From positions 248,001-312,000 of the forward strand of contig JBPWQW010000004.1 in the NCBI GenBank assembly GCA_051814705.1: a stretch of 64,000 nucleotides of DNA. Reading direction: 5' to 3'. The notes below the pieces were generated by a model, which saw nothing but the letters and a program-made list of their open reading frames with translations, was not told the origin of the DNA and made no database searches. Of the stretch, positions 17,387 through 24,776 are shown one piece after another. The position numbers and the translations under genes were made by a program. The number at the start of each line of letters is the position of its first letter. Within the stretch, counting starts at the first letter, position 1. The stretch comes from Geojedonia sp051814705 (GTDB lineage: Bacteria; Bacteroidota; Bacteroidia; Flavobacteriales; Flavobacteriaceae).

Positions 17387-18070
17387 ATGACGAAGAACAA
17401 AATACTTATAATTACTTTCATTTGTATTGGTTTTGCATTTAATAAGCCAATACCATCCCAACTTCCAAAAGGATTTATACGGGTTAAGGAGATTATTCCA
17501 GATTTGGATGTGGAACTGCGCTATTTTACAACCCATAATTTTGTAGGCGATACTATTGATGGGTATCAAGCCAACCAATTGCTCTTGACACAAGCAACCG
17601 CTGAAGCCCTTAAACGGGTTCAAGATGAGTTGCAAAACCAAAATTTGTGTTTAAAAGTGTATGATGGATACCGCCCACAACGCGCGGTAAACCATTTTAT
17701 TCGATGGGCAAAGGATTTGACCGATACAATAAACAAACAGGAATTTTATCCCAAAGTCGAAAAGAGTAATTTATTTCGCGATGGTTATATTGCCACCCAA
17801 TCTGGTCATAGTAGAGGGAGCACGGTCGATTTAACCATTATTGATGGCATAACGAGTGAGCCTCTGGATATGGGAAGTCCTTACGATTTTTTTGGTGAAC
17901 CATCTTGGGTAGCCTATCAAGATATTACAGATAACCAAAAGAAGAATAGACACCTGCTGCAAACAGTCATGCTAAAACACGGATTTAGAAATTATCCTCA
18001 AGAATGGTGGCATTTTACCTTAATTGGTGAACCTTTTCCCGATACCTATTTTGATTTTGTGGTGGAATGA
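17387..18070 (+). CDS. D-alanyl-D-alanine dipeptidase, VanX/DdpX type
   Basis: 227 residues with a signal sequence (KILIITFICIGFAFN), so periplasmic. Zinc and catalytic residues are in SGHSRGSTVDLTI (SxHxxGxxxD) and the glutamate/histidine of EWWHFTL; the arginine in YDGYRPQRAV is also family-typical. It probably cleaves D-Ala-D-Ala for peptidoglycan recycling; with no VanA/VanH-like neighbours, glycopeptide resistance is unlikely. Divergent from the AlkB gene. Confidence 0.92.
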   Translation: MTKNKILIITFICIGFAFNKPIPSQLPKGFIRVKEIIPDLDVELRYFTTHNFVGDTIDGYQANQLLLTQATAEALKRVQDELQNQNLCLKVYDGYRPQRAVNHFIRWAKDLTDTINKQEFYPKVEKSNLFRDGYIATQSGHSRGSTVDLTIIDGITSEPLDMGSPYDFFGEPSWVAYQDITDNQKKNRHLLQTVMLKHGFRNYPQEWWHFTLIGEPFPDTYFDFVVE

Positions 18071-18116
18071 GAATGTTAAAGTAAATCATTTGACCAATAA
18101 GTCAAGTGATAAAGAA

Positions 18117-19118
18117 TCACTCCTCTTTGTAGACTTTATAAGTTACTCCAACCCCATAATTATTAAGACCTGCTCTTAAAAGGCTAGAGTCGTCAATATT
18201 TCCTTTTTTAAAAGCGACCCAGTTATTGCCGTTTAAAAATACACGTTTTATAAAGGTATGGTGATCAGGTAATTTATCCGTAAACGGTAATAAGGGTCTA
18301 AAATTGGTTGGGATTTTTACAATACCATTTTTAGATTTTATCTCCTTGTATTTTTTGTTGGGCAATAACTTTCCTTTAGCATCGGTATAACCTATCACCT
18401 GAAGGGACACAAAAAAACCAGAAGGGGGAACAAACAAATTATGGTCTGTAACATTAAGGTCAAAAACATCTCCGTTTTTTTCGGTGGCCCTAAATACGAT
18501 ATTGTCATAAGTCAATACCGTTCCAGGAAAACCATTTTCATTTTTGTAGAACTTCACCATAAACAGGGTTGAAAAGGCTTTTTTTTCAGCATTCTTTTTT
18601 TTGCGTTTTTCCCAATCTTTCGACTCTAAAGTAATTGGAAAATAGATGTTGCTAATCTTTGTTAACTGCTCATAAGTATTCGGAAAAAATACTGCAATTT
18701 CCGACTCGATGGTTGGCAACCAGCATTTGTAATAATCGTCATCTAAATAGGGTTTTTGAGTTTCTTCATTAAATTTCCTATCGATTTTTGCATGCACAAT
18801 TACTTCATCAAGAACATCCGCATGGGTTTCCAATAAAAGCGTTTTTGGCAAATTGGCACTGGACAGAGCCAAATCCTTAAACCCTAATGCTGAAATAAAA
18901 AGTGAATCGATATCAGGATATAATTTTTTGTTGAACACAAACATACCACTATCATCAGCAAATATGCCCTGACCGTTGCCAAACGAGATGGTGGCATAGG
19001 ATACGGGTTGTTTTGAGGTGGCTTCCAAAACTGATGTTTGGGCAGAAACTGTACTCAGGCTTAATAAGTAAAGCAGAATAAAATATAAGGTTTTGATGGC
19101 TTCTAAATTTTTTATCAA
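18117..19118 (-). CDS. Carboxypeptidase-regulatory-like domain protein
   Basis: 333 residues. The only in-frame start giving a signal peptide (TLYFILLYLLSLSTVSAQ) is TTG; a TATCTTTA promoter box 7 bases upstream (19126-19133) supports it. After the signal comes a CarboxypepD_reg-like beta-sandwich (PVSYATISFGNGQGIFADDSGMFVF ... DSLFISALGFKDLAL). The remainder (about 120-333) is beta-rich, unassigned and may face the cell surface. Such proteins in Bacteroidota are exported and often linked to outer-membrane uptake, but no SusC/SusD is nearby. Confidence 0.72.
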   Translation of the reverse strand: MIKNLEAIKTLYFILLYLLSLSTVSAQTSVLEATSKQPVSYATISFGNGQGIFADDSGMFVFNKKLYPDIDSLFISALGFKDLALSSANLPKTLLLETHADVLDEVIVHAKIDRKFNEETQKPYLDDDYYKCWLPTIESEIAVFFPNTYEQLTKISNIYFPITLESKDWEKRKKKNAEKKAFSTLFMVKFYKNENGFPGTVLTYDNIVFRATEKNGDVFDLNVTDHNLFVPPSGFFVSLQVIGYTDAKGKLLPNKKYKEIKSKNGIVKIPTNFRPLLPFTDKLPDHHTFIKRVFLNGNNWVAFKKGNIDDSSLLRAGLNNYGVGVTYKVYKEE

Positions 19119-19125
19119 TTGGTTT

Positions 19126-19133
19126 TAAAGATA
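19126..19133 (-). promoter_or_regulatory. -7 element that fixes the TTG start
   Basis: Minus-strand TATCTTTA (TAnnTTTG with one change), 7 bases before the TTG codon of the CarboxypepD_reg protein. Confidence 0.45.
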
Positions 19134-19156
19134 CAATTCTTAAAATACATAAGCAC

Positions 19157-19188
19157 AAAAAAACTGCTATCGTTTGAATAGCAGTTTT
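19157..19188 (-). terminator. Terminator of the DUF6249 gene
   Basis: An A-run plus CTGCTAT pairs with ATAGCAG plus a T-run around a 7-base loop, just beyond the minus-strand DUF6249 stop. Confidence 0.82.
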
Positions 19189-19208
19189 ATAGAATGGGTC
19201 TTTGCTTT

Positions 19209-19550
19209 TTATTCTTTGTCTAGATTCTTGGTCAAATTAAATCCAATAAATAAACCAATGCCGGCCATAAAGAATATGATGGCAGGGTAAACCGCATCAT
19301 TGTCCAATGTGGTATATTCGTCCATCAATGAGGCGATAAAAGTTCCAAGACCAATGCCCATAAACAATAAAGCAAGGTTTAAGATAAAGACCTTCCAAAT
19401 AGGTGCTGCATGCTGTTTTCCTCTCACAAAAATACTGGCATCTGCTCCTTTTTCAATAAGGGCTAAACGTTCTTTGTTGCGTGTTGAAAAATACAAATAG
19501 GCAATCGCGAAGACTGAACCGAAAATGATAAATACTATTAAAGCTTCCAT
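19209..19550 (-). CDS. DUF6249 membrane protein
   Basis: 113 residues with three predicted membrane segments (LIVFIIFGSVFAIAYLYF, VFILNLALLFMGIGLGTFI, YPAIIFFMAGIGLFIGF) and a cytoplasmic charged loop NKERLALIEKGADASIF after the first. This arrangement is that of DUF6249, frequent in Bacteroidota beside ECF sigma genes. It is divergent from the sigma gene here and shares its promoter motif, so it is likely a target of that sigma factor. Function unknown. Confidence 0.78.
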   Translation of the reverse strand: MEALIVFIIFGSVFAIAYLYFSTRNKERLALIEKGADASIFVRGKQHAAPIWKVFILNLALLFMGIGLGTFIASLMDEYTTLDNDAVYPAIIFFMAGIGLFIGFNLTKNLDKE

Positions 19551-19597
19551 AACTGTTTGTTTTTAATTGATTATTTTTAATGTGTTTCATAGCTTAT

Positions 19598-19624
19598 GAC
19601 GACAGCTTTTGGGCAAAGGTTACA
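19598..19624 (-). promoter_or_regulatory. ECF-type promoter of the DUF6249 gene
   Basis: Minus strand: TGTAAC (19619-19624), 16 bases, TCGTC (19598-19602), 47 bases before the ATG. Identical boxes and spacing to the sigma gene promoter facing the other way. Confidence 0.65.
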
Positions 19625-19658
19625 ACAAATAAAAAAAAATATTTTTTTCAAGACATGC

Positions 19659-19685
19659 TGTAACCTTAAATAGCGTAGGGTCGTC
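19659..19685 (+). promoter_or_regulatory. ECF-type autoregulatory promoter of the sigma gene
   Basis: TGTAAC (19659-19664), 16 bases, TCGTC (19681-19685), then TAAAA; the sigma ATG is 11 bases on. The -35 half forms a 9-base inverted repeat with that of the divergent promoter (19616-19624). Confidence 0.65.
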
Positions 19686-19696
19686 TAAAATTTAAA

Positions 19697-20284
19697 ATGA
19701 CCACCAACGACCAAATACTCATCAATCAAATCCTTGAAGGCGATGCCAATGCCTTTACCGTATTGGTCAATCGTTACAAGGACTTGGTGTTTACCTTGGC
19801 GTTGCGCATAATGAAAAATAGGGAAGAAGCCGAAGAAGTGTCACAGGACACCTTTATCAAAACCTATAAATCGTTGCATAAGTTTAAAGGCGATTCAAAA
19901 TTTTCGACCTGGATTTATAAAGTGGCCTATAACAGTTGCTTGGATCAGATTAAGAAAAATAAAAAATATCGAAATGAGGTTGAAATCAATGCCTTTACAG
20001 AACATCAGGTAAAGACCATGGATAACGCTTTTGACGCTTTAGTTGAAGAAGAGCGCAACCAATTGATACAGGATTGCTTACAGATGTTACCCAGTGACGA
20101 TAGTTTTTTATTGACTTTGTATTATTTTGAAGAACAGTCCTTGGACGAGATTGCAAACATTGTAGGTTTAACGGCTAATAATGTGAAAGTAAAACTCTTT
20201 AGAAGCCGAAAAAAATTGACAACTATTTTAAAAGAACGATTAGAACCTGAAATTATTGAATATTATGACAGAGCGCAGCGATAA
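19697..20284 (+). CDS. ECF RNA polymerase sigma factor (sigma-70 family)
   Basis: 195 residues. Region 2 includes FTVLVNRYKDLVFTLALRIMKNREEAEEVSQDTFIKTYKSLHKFKGDSKFSTWIYKVAYN (about 20-88), the core-binding and -10-recognition helices. Region 4 (LPSDDSFLLTLYYFEEQSLDEIANIVGLTANNVKVKLFRSRKKL, about 133-180) is the -35-recognition helix-turn-helix. The next gene overlaps it and encodes a small membrane protein, the usual anti-sigma position. The upstream TGTAAC/TCGTC pair suggests autoregulation. Confidence 0.93.
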   Translation: MTTNDQILINQILEGDANAFTVLVNRYKDLVFTLALRIMKNREEAEEVSQDTFIKTYKSLHKFKGDSKFSTWIYKVAYNSCLDQIKKNKKYRNEVEINAFTEHQVKTMDNAFDALVEEERNQLIQDCLQMLPSDDSFLLTLYYFEEQSLDEIANIVGLTANNVKVKLFRSRKKLTTILKERLEPEIIEYYDRAQR

Positions 20285-20663
20285 ACATATTGAAAAGTTT
20301 GTAGATAAAGTGATGCAATCCTCCACTTTGGAAGCACCTTCATTTGATTTTACGGCCAAGGTCATGTCGCAGGTTACGGCGACTTCAATAAGCACGGTTA
20401 CTGTCTATAAACCGCTGATTTCTAAACCTGTTTGGGGTATGCTTATTTTGTTAGCATTGGGCGTCGTTACCTTTTCAGTATTTAGCAAGGACACCACAAG
20501 TTTTGGTTGGTTGGATCAATTGGATTTTAGCAGGGTTTCCAATCTGTTTTCAGGCATTAAGATGTCGCAAACTGCCATGTATTCTCTGTTCATGTTTGCT
20601 CTGATGTTTTTTATTCAAATCCCACTTTTGAAACATTATTTTAACAAGCGGTTCGACGTTTAG
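20265..20663 (+). CDS. Putative membrane anti-sigma factor
   Basis: About 132 residues from the ATG at 20265, overlapping the end of the sigma gene by 20 bases. Cytoplasmic N-terminus SDKHIEKFVDKVMQSSTLEAPSFDFTAKVMSQV, one membrane segment WGMLILLALGVVTFSVF, an external loop and a second segment YSLFMFALMFFIQIPLL with a short basic tail. No zinc anti-sigma motif (HxxxCxxC) is present, so it belongs to the non-ZAS small membrane partners seen after such sigma genes in Bacteroidota. The assignment rests on gene order and topology. Confidence 0.65.
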   Translation: MTERSDKHIEKFVDKVMQSSTLEAPSFDFTAKVMSQVTATSISTVTVYKPLISKPVWGMLILLALGVVTFSVFSKDTTSFGWLDQLDFSRVSNLFSGIKMSQTAMYSLFMFALMFFIQIPLLKHYFNKRFDV

Positions 20664-20702
20664 TTTACAAGCCAGAAACTATTTTTGGGATTTGGGTCTT
20701 AG

Positions 20703-20779
20703 TTCATGGACATCCGTCAGCGGTCTTCATTTTTCAGTTATCGACATCCGCCATCGGTCACCCGTCATCGGTCATCGTC
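20703..20779. repeat. GC-rich 7-base-period array
   Basis: Eleven consecutive heptads between the convergent anti-sigma and helicase genes, including CATCCGC, CATCGGT (twice), CACCCGT and CATCGTC. Base composition is clearly richer in G+C than the surroundings. The last 28 bases are the most regular. No hairpin terminator is visible in this gap. Confidence 0.7.
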
Positions 20780-20782
20780 CCC

Positions 20783-22024
20783 CTAATACCAACGCTTTTT
20801 CTTCTTTTTTGAACCTTCGCCTTTTCTGCCTTTTTTGTACTTACTGCCCGTTTTTTTGGATTTGTGCACTTCAGGTTTTGCTTTTGGATCCAAAGGATAG
20901 GGATGGTTGTCCTCCACTGGAATTTGCACATTAATAAGTTGCTGAATGCTTTTTACATAGGTTTTTTCATCCGCCGAACAAAAGGCATATGACGCTCCGA
21001 GGTTTCCAGCTCGACCGGTTCTACCAATGCGGTGCACATAGGTTTCAGGTACATTGGGCATATCAAAATTAATTACGGCATCCAATTCGTTGATGTCAAT
21101 ACCGCGCGCTGCAACATCGGTTGCAATTAAAATCGTGACATTCCCACTTTTAAACTTACTCAAGGCGGTTTGCCTGTCGTTTTGAGTTTTGTCCCCATGC
21201 AAGGTTTCTACTTTATAGCCGTTATTGGTTAGAGTCTGCCCCAATTTGTCCACACCAAATTTAGTGCGTCTAAAAATCAAGATACTACCCTTTATGGTAT
21301 TGCGCAATAAGTGCAAACACAATTCAATTTTATGGCGTTTGGGCACATAATACAAGATTTGACTTACGTCTTTGGCAGCCGATGAGGTTGGGCTCACCTC
21401 GACACGTTCTGGGGATTTTAAAATGGTGTTGGCCAATTGCTCCACTTTATAGGGCATGGTTGCCGAAAACAACAAAGTCTGTTTGGCTTCGGGACACAGG
21501 CGTTCAATTTTTTTGACATCGTCAATAAATCCCATATCGAGCATAAGATCGGCTTCGTCGAGCACCAAAATTTCTATATAATCCAGATTGACCACATCTT
21601 GTTTGTGCAAATCCAATAACCGCCCGGGCGTAGCTATCAAAATATCCACACCTTTGGAGAGCACATCAATTTGGGGTTCTATACCAATACCACCATAAAT
21701 AACGGTAGAACGCAGATTGGTATATTTGGCATAAGCCTTAAAATTTTCTCCTATTTGAGCTGCCAATTCCCGTGTAGGACTGATGATTAAAGCCCTTATT
21801 TTTTTGCCTTTTTTGGGCGCATCCTGTTTGTCATACAGCAATTGTAAAATGGGTAGGGCAAAGGCAGCGGTTTTGCCCGTACCAGTTTGGGCGGTACAAA
21901 CCACATCATTTTTAGCCAAAACCAAAGGGATGGTTTGTTCCTGTACCAAAGTAGGCTCGGAATATCCAGAATCGTCTATGGCTTTTAGGATGGGTTTGTT
22001 AAGGTGTAAATCTTTAAAGGACAT
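20783..22024 (-). CDS. DEAD-box RNA helicase (RhlE-like)
   Basis: 413 residues, all helicase motifs present: Q motif with QEQTIP, AQTGTGKTAAF (I), PTRELAAQ (Ia), TPGRLLD, DEAD (II), SAT (III), then IATDVAARGIDI and HRIGRTGRAG (V, VI). A lysine-rich C-terminal tail (KKTGSKYKKGRKGEGSKKKKKRWY) resembles that of RhlE-type proteins and probably binds RNA. Likely roles are ribosome assembly, mRNA turnover and cold adaptation. Monocistronic with promoter box TATCTTTG (22040-22047). Confidence 0.93.
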   Translation of the reverse strand: MSFKDLHLNKPILKAIDDSGYSEPTLVQEQTIPLVLAKNDVVCTAQTGTGKTAAFALPILQLLYDKQDAPKKGKKIRALIISPTRELAAQIGENFKAYAKYTNLRSTVIYGGIGIEPQIDVLSKGVDILIATPGRLLDLHKQDVVNLDYIEILVLDEADLMLDMGFIDDVKKIERLCPEAKQTLLFSATMPYKVEQLANTILKSPERVEVSPTSSAAKDVSQILYYVPKRHKIELCLHLLRNTIKGSILIFRRTKFGVDKLGQTLTNNGYKVETLHGDKTQNDRQTALSKFKSGNVTILIATDVAARGIDINELDAVINFDMPNVPETYVHRIGRTGRAGNLGASYAFCSADEKTYVKSIQQLINVQIPVEDNHPYPLDPKAKPEVHKSKKTGSKYKKGRKGEGSKKKKKRWY

Positions 22025-22039
22025 CGTTTAAATTTGCCA

Positions 22040-22047
22040 CAAAGATA
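22040..22047 (-). promoter_or_regulatory. Helicase promoter -7 element
   Basis: Minus-strand TATCTTTG, an exact TAnnTTTG match, 15 bases before the ATG. Confidence 0.6.
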
Positions 22048-22122
22048 AACGAAAAGTTGAAGAGACGGTTTTTAGTTTTGGTTAGACAATAGTGTCAATA
22101 ACATGGTTTGTTTTTTGATCGT

Positions 22123-22186
22123 TCAACCTGAATCTCAACTTGTTGATAATTAGTTGTTGTAAGAACCTGAAACGAGTTCAGGTTGA
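22123..22186. repeat. REP-like inverted repeat
   Basis: TCAACCTGAA (22123-22132) and TTCAGGTTGA (22177-22186) are perfect complements. The right part is itself a hairpin, AACCTGAA-ACGAG-TTCAGGTT. It is in the 215-base gap between two minus-strand genes, which otherwise holds only the helicase promoter. Confidence 0.6.
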
Positions 22187-22239
22187 CAAAGCATATCTTT
22201 TTTAGACCGCCTTATATAGTTTAATAAAAATTGGTCAAC

Positions 22240-23892
22240 TTATTCCATTTTTTTGCCTTCCAGATGTTGCCCGCCCTGGTGTAGCGTCAAACTGATAATC
22301 TTGCCTTGTTCGTCGGTATTAAAATCCATACTGGCAGGTACCACTTTTAAAAAGAAGGTGTCCTCATCTTCAGCAAAGAGTTCAAATTTGGGCTGTCCTG
22401 TAGCTTGTGCAAAAAGTTGTTGGTCTTTTATGGTGACTTCAATACTAAAACTAGGTTGCAGTTGGTATGTGCCAATATAGCGTTGCAGCAGTTCTGGTGC
22501 CAAAGTGATGGCCACTTTTTCGGCAGGTGGTACTTTGTCAACTTCTGTACCTACTGAGGTAGCACCCTTATTGTTAAACAGGGCTTCCTTACCATGTTCA
22601 GTTTTTGAAAATTCATAAGAAATCGTTCCGCCTTCAAATATAAAATGTGTGGGCGACATGGGGTAAATTTCAAATTTCTGGCTGTCGTCTCTCTGGCTAA
22701 ACAGTTTGCCATTTTCAAGGGTGATAAACCTTATGGCTCCTTCTACAAATTGATAGGCTCCTACCCAGTTGCTGAGTTGCTCTTTGGTTAAGGCAATGGC
22801 GTTCTTTTCGTTAGGGAACGGTTTTCCAAGGGCTATGGCAGCGATTTGTGTCGAGACTTCTGCCACATTACTACAGTCGCAATTGGAAAGCGCAATGACA
22901 TACATATTATCTTGAGGCAAATAGATGCCATTGGTGGTGTAGCCAAAAATACCTCCAGAATGTTCGACGCTGGGTGAACCGTTGACGTCGCCTTTAGTCC
23001 AACCATATCCATAATTAATTTTTTCGCCAGTATTAAGTGTAGAGCCGTTTATGGCTTTTTCCAAACTTGATCTTTTAATCAAAGTATTGGCAGATATGGC
23101 GTTTTGCCATTTTAAAAGATCGTCTACCGTAGACATGATGGAGCCTGCGGCATAAGGGAGCGTTAAACTTAAATAGTCTGCATTTACAAATCCGTTACGG
23201 TCCTGATAGCCTTTTGCACGTTTGGGAATGAGCTTTGACATGCTGCCATAATACGACGAGCTCATGCCTACTTTGTCGAAAATATGTTTTTGGATAAAAT
23301 CGGCATAGCTTTCTCCCGAAACCACTTCGATGATATAACCCAGTAAAATATAACCAGAGTTGTTGTAATGGAATTTTTCGCCTGGGTCAAATTCCATCGG
23401 TTCATTTTTAAATTTGTCTATAATTTCTGTTGGGCTCATGTCGGTTCTTGCTAATTTCATAAAATTTTCCATATCCGTATAACTTTTGATCCCAGACGTG
23501 TGATTCAATAAATGATGGATGGTGATGATTTTGCCCTGTGTGGGGTAATCGGGTATGTATTTGGTGATCTCATCTTCTATGTTGAGTTTGCCCTGTTCTT
23601 CGAGCATTAAAATGGAAACGGCCGTAAATTGTTTGGTGATGGAGCCAATTTCAAAAACATTATCGGTAGTTAATGGAACTTGGAGCTCCAAATCGGCCAT
23701 TCCTACTGCCTTTTTGTAAATCGCATTTCCGTCTTTGGCTATTAAAAGCGAAAGCCCTGGTGCGTCGGGTTGACTATGTTGGGCTAAATAGGTGTCGACC
23801 TGTTGTTTAAAATCTTGAGCAAAAGAGGACGTGATGATCAAGAAATTAAAGAGCAAAAAGGGAATAATATTAAGAGTTTTTAAAGATTTCAT
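22240..23892 (-). CDS. Secreted serine hydrolase (beta-lactamase/PBP fold)
   Basis: 550 residues with a signal peptide (IIPFLLFNFLIITSSFAQ). Class C beta-lactamase-like domain at about 30-360: SxxK in GSITKQFTAV, YxN in YNNSGYILLGY, and HSGG in the third-motif position. The last 180 residues form two repeated beta-domains (LSNWVGAYQF..., LLQRYIGTYQL...) of the DUF3471/lipocalin-like kind often attached to such hydrolases. It probably acts on peptidoglycan peptides or other amide/ester bonds. It has an ECF-type promoter of the kind seen at the sigma gene. Confidence 0.9.
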   Translation of the reverse strand: MKSLKTLNIIPFLLFNFLIITSSFAQDFKQQVDTYLAQHSQPDAPGLSLLIAKDGNAIYKKAVGMADLELQVPLTTDNVFEIGSITKQFTAVSILMLEEQGKLNIEDEITKYIPDYPTQGKIITIHHLLNHTSGIKSYTDMENFMKLARTDMSPTEIIDKFKNEPMEFDPGEKFHYNNSGYILLGYIIEVVSGESYADFIQKHIFDKVGMSSSYYGSMSKLIPKRAKGYQDRNGFVNADYLSLTLPYAAGSIMSTVDDLLKWQNAISANTLIKRSSLEKAINGSTLNTGEKINYGYGWTKGDVNGSPSVEHSGGIFGYTTNGIYLPQDNMYVIALSNCDCSNVAEVSTQIAAIALGKPFPNEKNAIALTKEQLSNWVGAYQFVEGAIRFITLENGKLFSQRDDSQKFEIYPMSPTHFIFEGGTISYEFSKTEHGKEALFNNKGATSVGTEVDKVPPAEKVAITLAPELLQRYIGTYQLQPSFSIEVTIKDQQLFAQATGQPKFELFAEDEDTFFLKVVPASMDFNTDEQGKIISLTLHQGGQHLEGKKME

Positions 23893-23933
23893 GTGCGTTA
23901 GTTTGATTAATTAAAGCCTAAGATCTATAGTAT

Positions 23934-23959
23934 GACGACTTTAGATAGGATACGTTACA
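23934..23959 (-). promoter_or_regulatory. ECF-type promoter of the serine hydrolase gene
   Basis: Minus strand: TGTAAC (23954-23959), 15 bases, TCGTC (23934-23938) followed by AT, 41 bases before the ATG. Both boxes are identical to those at the sigma gene 4 kb away. Confidence 0.55.
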
Positions 23960-23993
23960 TGAAGCTATTCGGTAAACGGCTTACTTCTATTAA

Positions 23994-24686
23994 CTAGCGT
24001 TCGATTTTAAAGTTATCCAGATTGATATCGTCCAATCCTACATTGTCAAAAGGATATTCCAACTGATTTTGTATGTTGTAGAGTGAAATTAAGATAAATT
24101 CGGTGAGCAACACGATGAGATAAGTGACCCAATGCGGATTGGTTGCCCCAATACTAAAAATAATGGTAGGAGCATAAATGCATGGGAAAATATAGATAAA
24201 AACCTCGCAGTAGGCCTTTAAACTTATGGGCGTTCTGTGGATATGAATAGCATGGACGTTTTCTATAGATTCATGGAGGTCCTTCATAAATCGAAAGATC
24301 TTATCGCGAAATGTTTTTGGCAGGGCTCTTTTATCATCTAGAGTAAACAGATACACCTTATGTACGAGAGCATCAAGGGTTTTCATGTGTTCATTTTTAA
24401 TTCTTAAATGCTCTAAAGTTGTGGTATTGATGTCGAGCAGTAAGTTTTGTATTTCGTTTTTATCTTCTTCAGACAAGGCATTATTGCTCATAAAAAAATA
24501 ATACAGTACCTTAATAGAACTTCTAAATTCACTTAAGTGCTCCAAGGCATTCTCACGTCGTCTAAAAGACCCTCTAATGGTAAATACCAATGGGAATATA
24601 ATGGCGATACTCAAAAGCGTTAGATCGAGATCAAAACTCACATTGTACCTGTAAAACAGATAGGTAGCTATAAAAGAAATAGCCAA
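23994..24686 (-). CDS. Bestrophin-like membrane protein
   Basis: About 230 residues from TTG. Hydrophobic N-terminus, then LLSIAIIFPLVFTIRGSFRRRENALEHLSEFRSS, a soluble helical region, two further membrane segments (AYCEVFIYIFPCIYAPTIIFSIG, WVTYLIVLLTEFILISLYNI), and the end NQLEYPFDNVGLDDINLD, which resembles the ENPFG..DDLPLD tail of bestrophin/UPF0187 anion channels. The frame stays open 18 codons upstream (to 24740) without an ATG and reads like protein (RLYLSIINYRTYLTL), so the true start may be an unusual codon further upstream. Confidence 0.6.
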   Translation of the reverse strand: MAISFIATYLFYRYNVSFDLDLTLLSIAIIFPLVFTIRGSFRRRENALEHLSEFRSSIKVLYYFFMSNNALSEEDKNEIQNLLLDINTTTLEHLRIKNEHMKTLDALVHKVYLFTLDDKRALPKTFRDKIFRFMKDLHESIENVHAIHIHRTPISLKAYCEVFIYIFPCIYAPTIIFSIGATNPHWVTYLIVLLTEFILISLYNIQNQLEYPFDNVGLDDINLDNFKIER

Positions 24687-24730
24687 GGTTAGATAGGTTC
24701 TATAGTTTATTATGGATAAATAGAGTCTGA

Positions 24731-24757
24731 TTGGATTGAGTTAATTGGTTATATTTG
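24731..24757 (+). promoter_or_regulatory. Promoter of the CotH-like gene
   Basis: TTG (24731-24733), 16 bases, TATATTTG (24750-24757), 19 bases before the ATG. It overlaps the upstream open frame of the divergent bestrophin-like gene. Confidence 0.6.
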
Positions 24758-24776
24758 TTAAAGTTAATGTTTTAAA

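Noticed and set aside
17357..17641. 95-codon N-terminal extension of the AlkB-type gene
   Set aside because: The extension is antisense to the VanX-type gene and does not match the family; the start at 17356 gives normal length.
17387..18070. Vancomycin resistance (vanX)
   Set aside because: Only the dipeptidase is present, without VanH, VanA, VanR or VanS; such enzymes commonly serve peptidoglycan recycling.
20692..20934. 80-codon frame overlapping the helicase end
   Set aside because: It is formed by the heptad array plus antisense helicase sequence, with no protein-like composition.
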